A DNA stretch of 64,000 nt from Peptostreptococcaceae bacterium (GTDB lineage Bacteria; Bacillota; Clostridia; Peptostreptococcales; Peptostreptococcaceae): contig CABIZO010000002.1 in NCBI GenBank assembly GCA_902363255.1, forward strand, positions 372,001 through 436,000, given 5' to 3'. Position 1 is the stretch's first letter. Each line of letters begins with the position of its first letter. The notes beneath the pieces are model-generated. The model had not been told where the DNA came from. It saw nothing but the letters and a program-made list of their open reading frames with translations, and did no database searches. Positions 62,040 to 64,000 of this stretch are shown piece after piece. A program made the position numbers and the translations under genes.

Positions 62040-62744
62040 ATGGATAAACCTAAGTACAAAAGAGTATTACTAAAACTAAGTGGAGAAGCATTAGCTGGTG
62101 ATAAAGGTTTTGGAATAAACAATGATGTTGTTAATGAGATAGCAGTGGCTATTAAAAAGGTACAAGAAATTGGTGTTGAAGTTGCTGTTGTAGTAGGAGG
62201 AGGAAACTTCTGGAGAGGAAGAACTTCTGAAGGTATGGACAGATCAACAGCTGACTACATAGGAATGCTTGCTACAGTGATGAATGCTATGGCATTACAA
62301 GATGCTTTAGAAAATATAGATGTACAAACTAGAGTACAAACTGCAATAGAAATGAAAGAAATTGCAGAACCATATATAAGAAGAAAAGCTGTAAGACATT
62401 TAGAAAAAGATAGAGTTGTAATATTTGGATCAGGAACAGGAAACCCATATTTCTCAACTGATACAGCAGCAGCTCTAAGAGCAGCAGAAATGGAAGCTGA
62501 AATAATACTATTAGCTAAAAAAGTTGATGGTGTTTATGATAAGGATCCAGTATTACATGCTGATGCTAAAAAGTTTGATGAATTATCATATATAGAAGTA
62601 CTACAAAAAGAATTAAAAGTTATGGACTCAACTGCAACATCTTTATGTATGGATAATAGTATTCCAATAAAGGTATTTGAGTTAACGACAGAGAATATAT
62701 TAAAGGCAGTGTACGGAGAAAATATAGGAACAACTGTACATTAA
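62040..62744 (+). CDS. pyrH: UMP kinase
   Basis: This 234-residue amino-acid-kinase-fold enzyme makes UDP from UMP. It has VLLKLSGEALAG at the N-terminus, VVVGGGNFWRG, the GSGTGNPYFSTDTAAALRA loop and the AKKVDGVYDKDP motif, all typical of bacterial PyrH. The GGGAGG ribosome site is 6-7 bases before the ATG. It is 31 bp ahead of frr, the usual pair. A separate promoter after the tsf terminator is likely but was not identified. Confidence 0.97.
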   Translation: MDKPKYKRVLLKLSGEALAGDKGFGINNDVVNEIAVAIKKVQEIGVEVAVVVGGGNFWRGRTSEGMDRSTADYIGMLATVMNAMALQDALENIDVQTRVQTAIEMKEIAEPYIRRKAVRHLEKDRVVIFGSGTGNPYFSTDTAAALRAAEMEAEIILLAKKVDGVYDKDPVLHADAKKFDELSYIEVLQKELKVMDSTATSLCMDNSIPIKVFELTTENILKAVYGENIGTTVH

Positions 62745-62775
62745 TATAAATTAATTAAACGAAGGAGGAGTAAAA

Positions 62776-63330
62776 ATGAAAGAAGTACAAAATAAATTAC
62801 AACAACAAATGGATAAAACAATAGAATCTTTAAAATATGAATTTTCTACAATAAGAGCTGGTAGAGCTAATGCACAAATGTTAGATAAAATAAGAGTTGA
62901 TTACTATGGAACTCCAACTCCTATTAATCAAGTTGGATCTATATCAGTACCAGAACCAAGAACTTTAATGATAAATCCTTGGGACAAAAGTGCTATGAAA
63001 GAGATAGAAAAAGCTATAAGAAACTCAGATTTAGGTTTCAACCCTACTAATGATGGAGAAGTTATAAGAATAAGTGTTCCAGCATTAACTGAAGAAAGAA
63101 GAAAAGAACTTTGTAAACAAGCTAAAAAAGCTGCAGAAGAATTCAAAGTAAGAATAAGAAATGAAAGAAGAGACGCTAACGATAAACTTAAAAAGTTAGA
63201 AAAAGAAGGCGAAATAACTGAGGACGATTTAAAGAAAGCACAAGATAACGTGCAAAAAATGACTGACAAATACACTAAAGAGATAGATACATTATTAGAT
63301 GCTAAAGAAAAAGATATAATGGCGGTATAA
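62776..63330 (+). CDS. frr: Ribosome recycling factor
   Basis: This 184-residue RRF, with EF-G, splits ribosomes after termination. The tRNA-like two-domain pattern is visible: the long helix MEKTIESLKYEFSTIRAGRA-like start, the YYGTPTPINQVGSISVPEPR hinge, and the charged C-terminal helices. Length is standard (~185). The ribosome site AAGGAGGAG is strong. The next small ORF begins 2 bp after its stop, which suggests translational coupling. Confidence 0.97.
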   Translation: MKEVQNKLQQQMDKTIESLKYEFSTIRAGRANAQMLDKIRVDYYGTPTPINQVGSISVPEPRTLMINPWDKSAMKEIEKAIRNSDLGFNPTNDGEVIRISVPALTEERRKELCKQAKKAAEEFKVRIRNERRDANDKLKKLEKEGEITEDDLKKAQDNVQKMTDKYTKEIDTLLDAKEKDIMAV

Positions 63331-63332
63331 TT

Positions 63333-63536
63333 TTGAATAAGTATTATGAGCTATTAGGCCTTCCTTTAGATGAAGTTAAAGAATATTTTGATAATGCAAA
63401 AATAAAATATACTACAACAATTCTTCAAGGCAAAAAAGATCAAGATAAATTAATTTATCCAAGAGTAATTAAAATTACTCAAAAAGAAAATAATGTAGAG
63501 TTATTTGTAACTTACTTTTCTGGCTCCTTAATATAA
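63333..63536 (+). CDS. Small conserved-position protein between frr and uppS
   Basis: This 67-residue protein starts at TTG, 2 bp after frr. It begins NKYYELLGLPLDEVKEYF and has PRVIKITQKENNVELFVTYF. It looks like a small alpha/beta protein without a membrane segment or signal. I do not recognise the family. Its tight position suggests coupling to frr translation; there is no separate strong ribosome site. It may be a clostridial family specific to this locus. Confidence 0.65.
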   Translation: MNKYYELLGLPLDEVKEYFDNAKIKYTTTILQGKKDQDKLIYPRVIKITQKENNVELFVTYFSGSLI

Positions 63537-63566
63537 GGAGTCAGAAATAATATTTGGAGTATGAAT

Positions 63567-64000
63567 ATGAAAAACAATATGTTTTATGATATAGATTTAA
63601 ATAGAGTTCCACGTCATATTGCTATAATAATGGACGGGAACGGGAGATGGGCTAAAAAAAGATTTTTACCAAGAACGGCAGGACATAAAGCAGGGGTAGA
63701 AACTATAAGAACAGTACTTAGAGAATGTAAAAAGCTAAATGTTAAACATGTTACATTATACGCATTTTCAACTGAAAACTGGAAAAGGCCTAAATTAGAA
63801 GTAGATACACTAATGAATTTATTATCTACTTATTTAAAAAATGAAGTAGTAACACTACATAAGGAGAATGTAAAATTAACAGCTATAGGGGATATAGCTA
63901 ATTTACCAAATCAATGTGTAGAAGAATTAAACAAAGCTATAGAGTTAACTAAAAATAATACAGGTTGTAATTTAAATTTAGCATTAAACTATGGTGGAAG
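63567..64000 (+). CDS. uppS: Undecaprenyl diphosphate synthase (N-terminal part; runs off window)
   Basis: The first ~144 residues of a cis-prenyl transferase are present. They include the signature PRHIAIIMDGNGRWAKKR, with the catalytic Asp in MDGNGRWA, and YAFSTENWKRP. UppS makes the C55 lipid carrier for peptidoglycan and other envelope polymers. The start at ATG 63567 is 7 bases after GGAG; the ATG at 63561 is too close. It follows the small ORF by 30 bp. The C-terminal RxxxEQRxS part lies beyond the window. Confidence 0.95.
   Translation, partial: MKNNMFYDIDLNRVPRHIAIIMDGNGRWAKKRFLPRTAGHKAGVETIRTVLRECKKLNVKHVTLYAFSTENWKRPKLEVDTLMNLLSTYLKNEVVTLHKENVKLTAIGDIANLPNQCVEELNKAIELTKNNTGCNLNLALNYGG

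Overview
The window is AT-rich and comes from a spore-forming, anaerobic Firmicute. The best fit is Peptostreptococcaceae (the Clostridioides / Paraclostridium / Paeniclostridium / Romboutsia group). The main evidence is a fused cspBA gene followed by a CspC pseudoprotease whose catalytic His and Ser are Thr and Gly, the arrangement known from Clostridioides difficile. Supporting evidence is a SpoVB-type flippase, an asparaginyl-tRNA synthetase T-box, a tandem glycine riboswitch and a double-cubane-cluster reductase operon. The genus is an inference; no 16S rRNA gene is present.

Layout. 1-7.1 kb: sialic acid and amino sugar catabolism. The end of nanA, a sodium:solute symporter, nanQ/yhcH, a ROK kinase and an RpiR regulator run rightward. 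They converge on a leftward nagR-nagA-nagB operon with a clear promoter and two tandem GntR-type operators. 7.2-13.5 kb: an FAD/Rieske oxidoreductase, a membrane protein, a parvulin foldase, a cupin, a TPR-like protein and a PTS-IIC-like permease. 13.8-21.3 kb: an Ig-like surface protein, cspBA, cspC and small proteins (spore germination). 21.4-23.4 kb: T-box and asnS. 23.5-31.8 kb: a patatin lipase, two zinc-ribbon proteins, an alpha/beta hydrolase, spoVB, an ECF-like sigma factor with a membrane partner, and a lone moaC.

31.8-38.7 kb: two divergent trans-editing tRNA deacylases, an XRE regulator with a dead metallopeptidase-like domain, a nitrilase, an MsrA-MsrB fusion with a dead MsrB half, and a glutamine amidotransferase. 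38.9-47.7 kb: an envelope region with two SH3/3D proteins (the second preceded by three WalR-like boxes), a VanW protein, a membrane-anchored pseudokinase, an AI-2E-family permease and a bactofilin-like membrane protein. A 56-residue ORF here (42526-42696) has a LexA-controlled promoter and its own terminator. 47.8-53.7 kb: glycine riboswitch and symporter, a four-repeat PepSY protein, an orphan phage-type family B DNA polymerase, and a CarD regulator. 54.0-57.6 kb: a leftward operon of a cysteine-desulfurase-like enzyme, a double-cubane reductase, a DUF3343 protein and the ATPase activator. 57.7-64 kb: a pentapeptide-repeat potassium channel, a D,D-carboxypeptidase and the conserved rpsB-tsf-pyrH-frr-(small ORF)-uppS cluster behind a structured leader.

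A GC-rich modular repeat occurs three times (12.3, 15.7 and 28.1 kb). In two copies its edge supplies the stop codon of the adjacent leftward gene. The observations most worth follow-up are the SOS-controlled 56-residue ORF, the modular repeat, the pseudokinase, the orphan polymerase and the WalR-like boxes.
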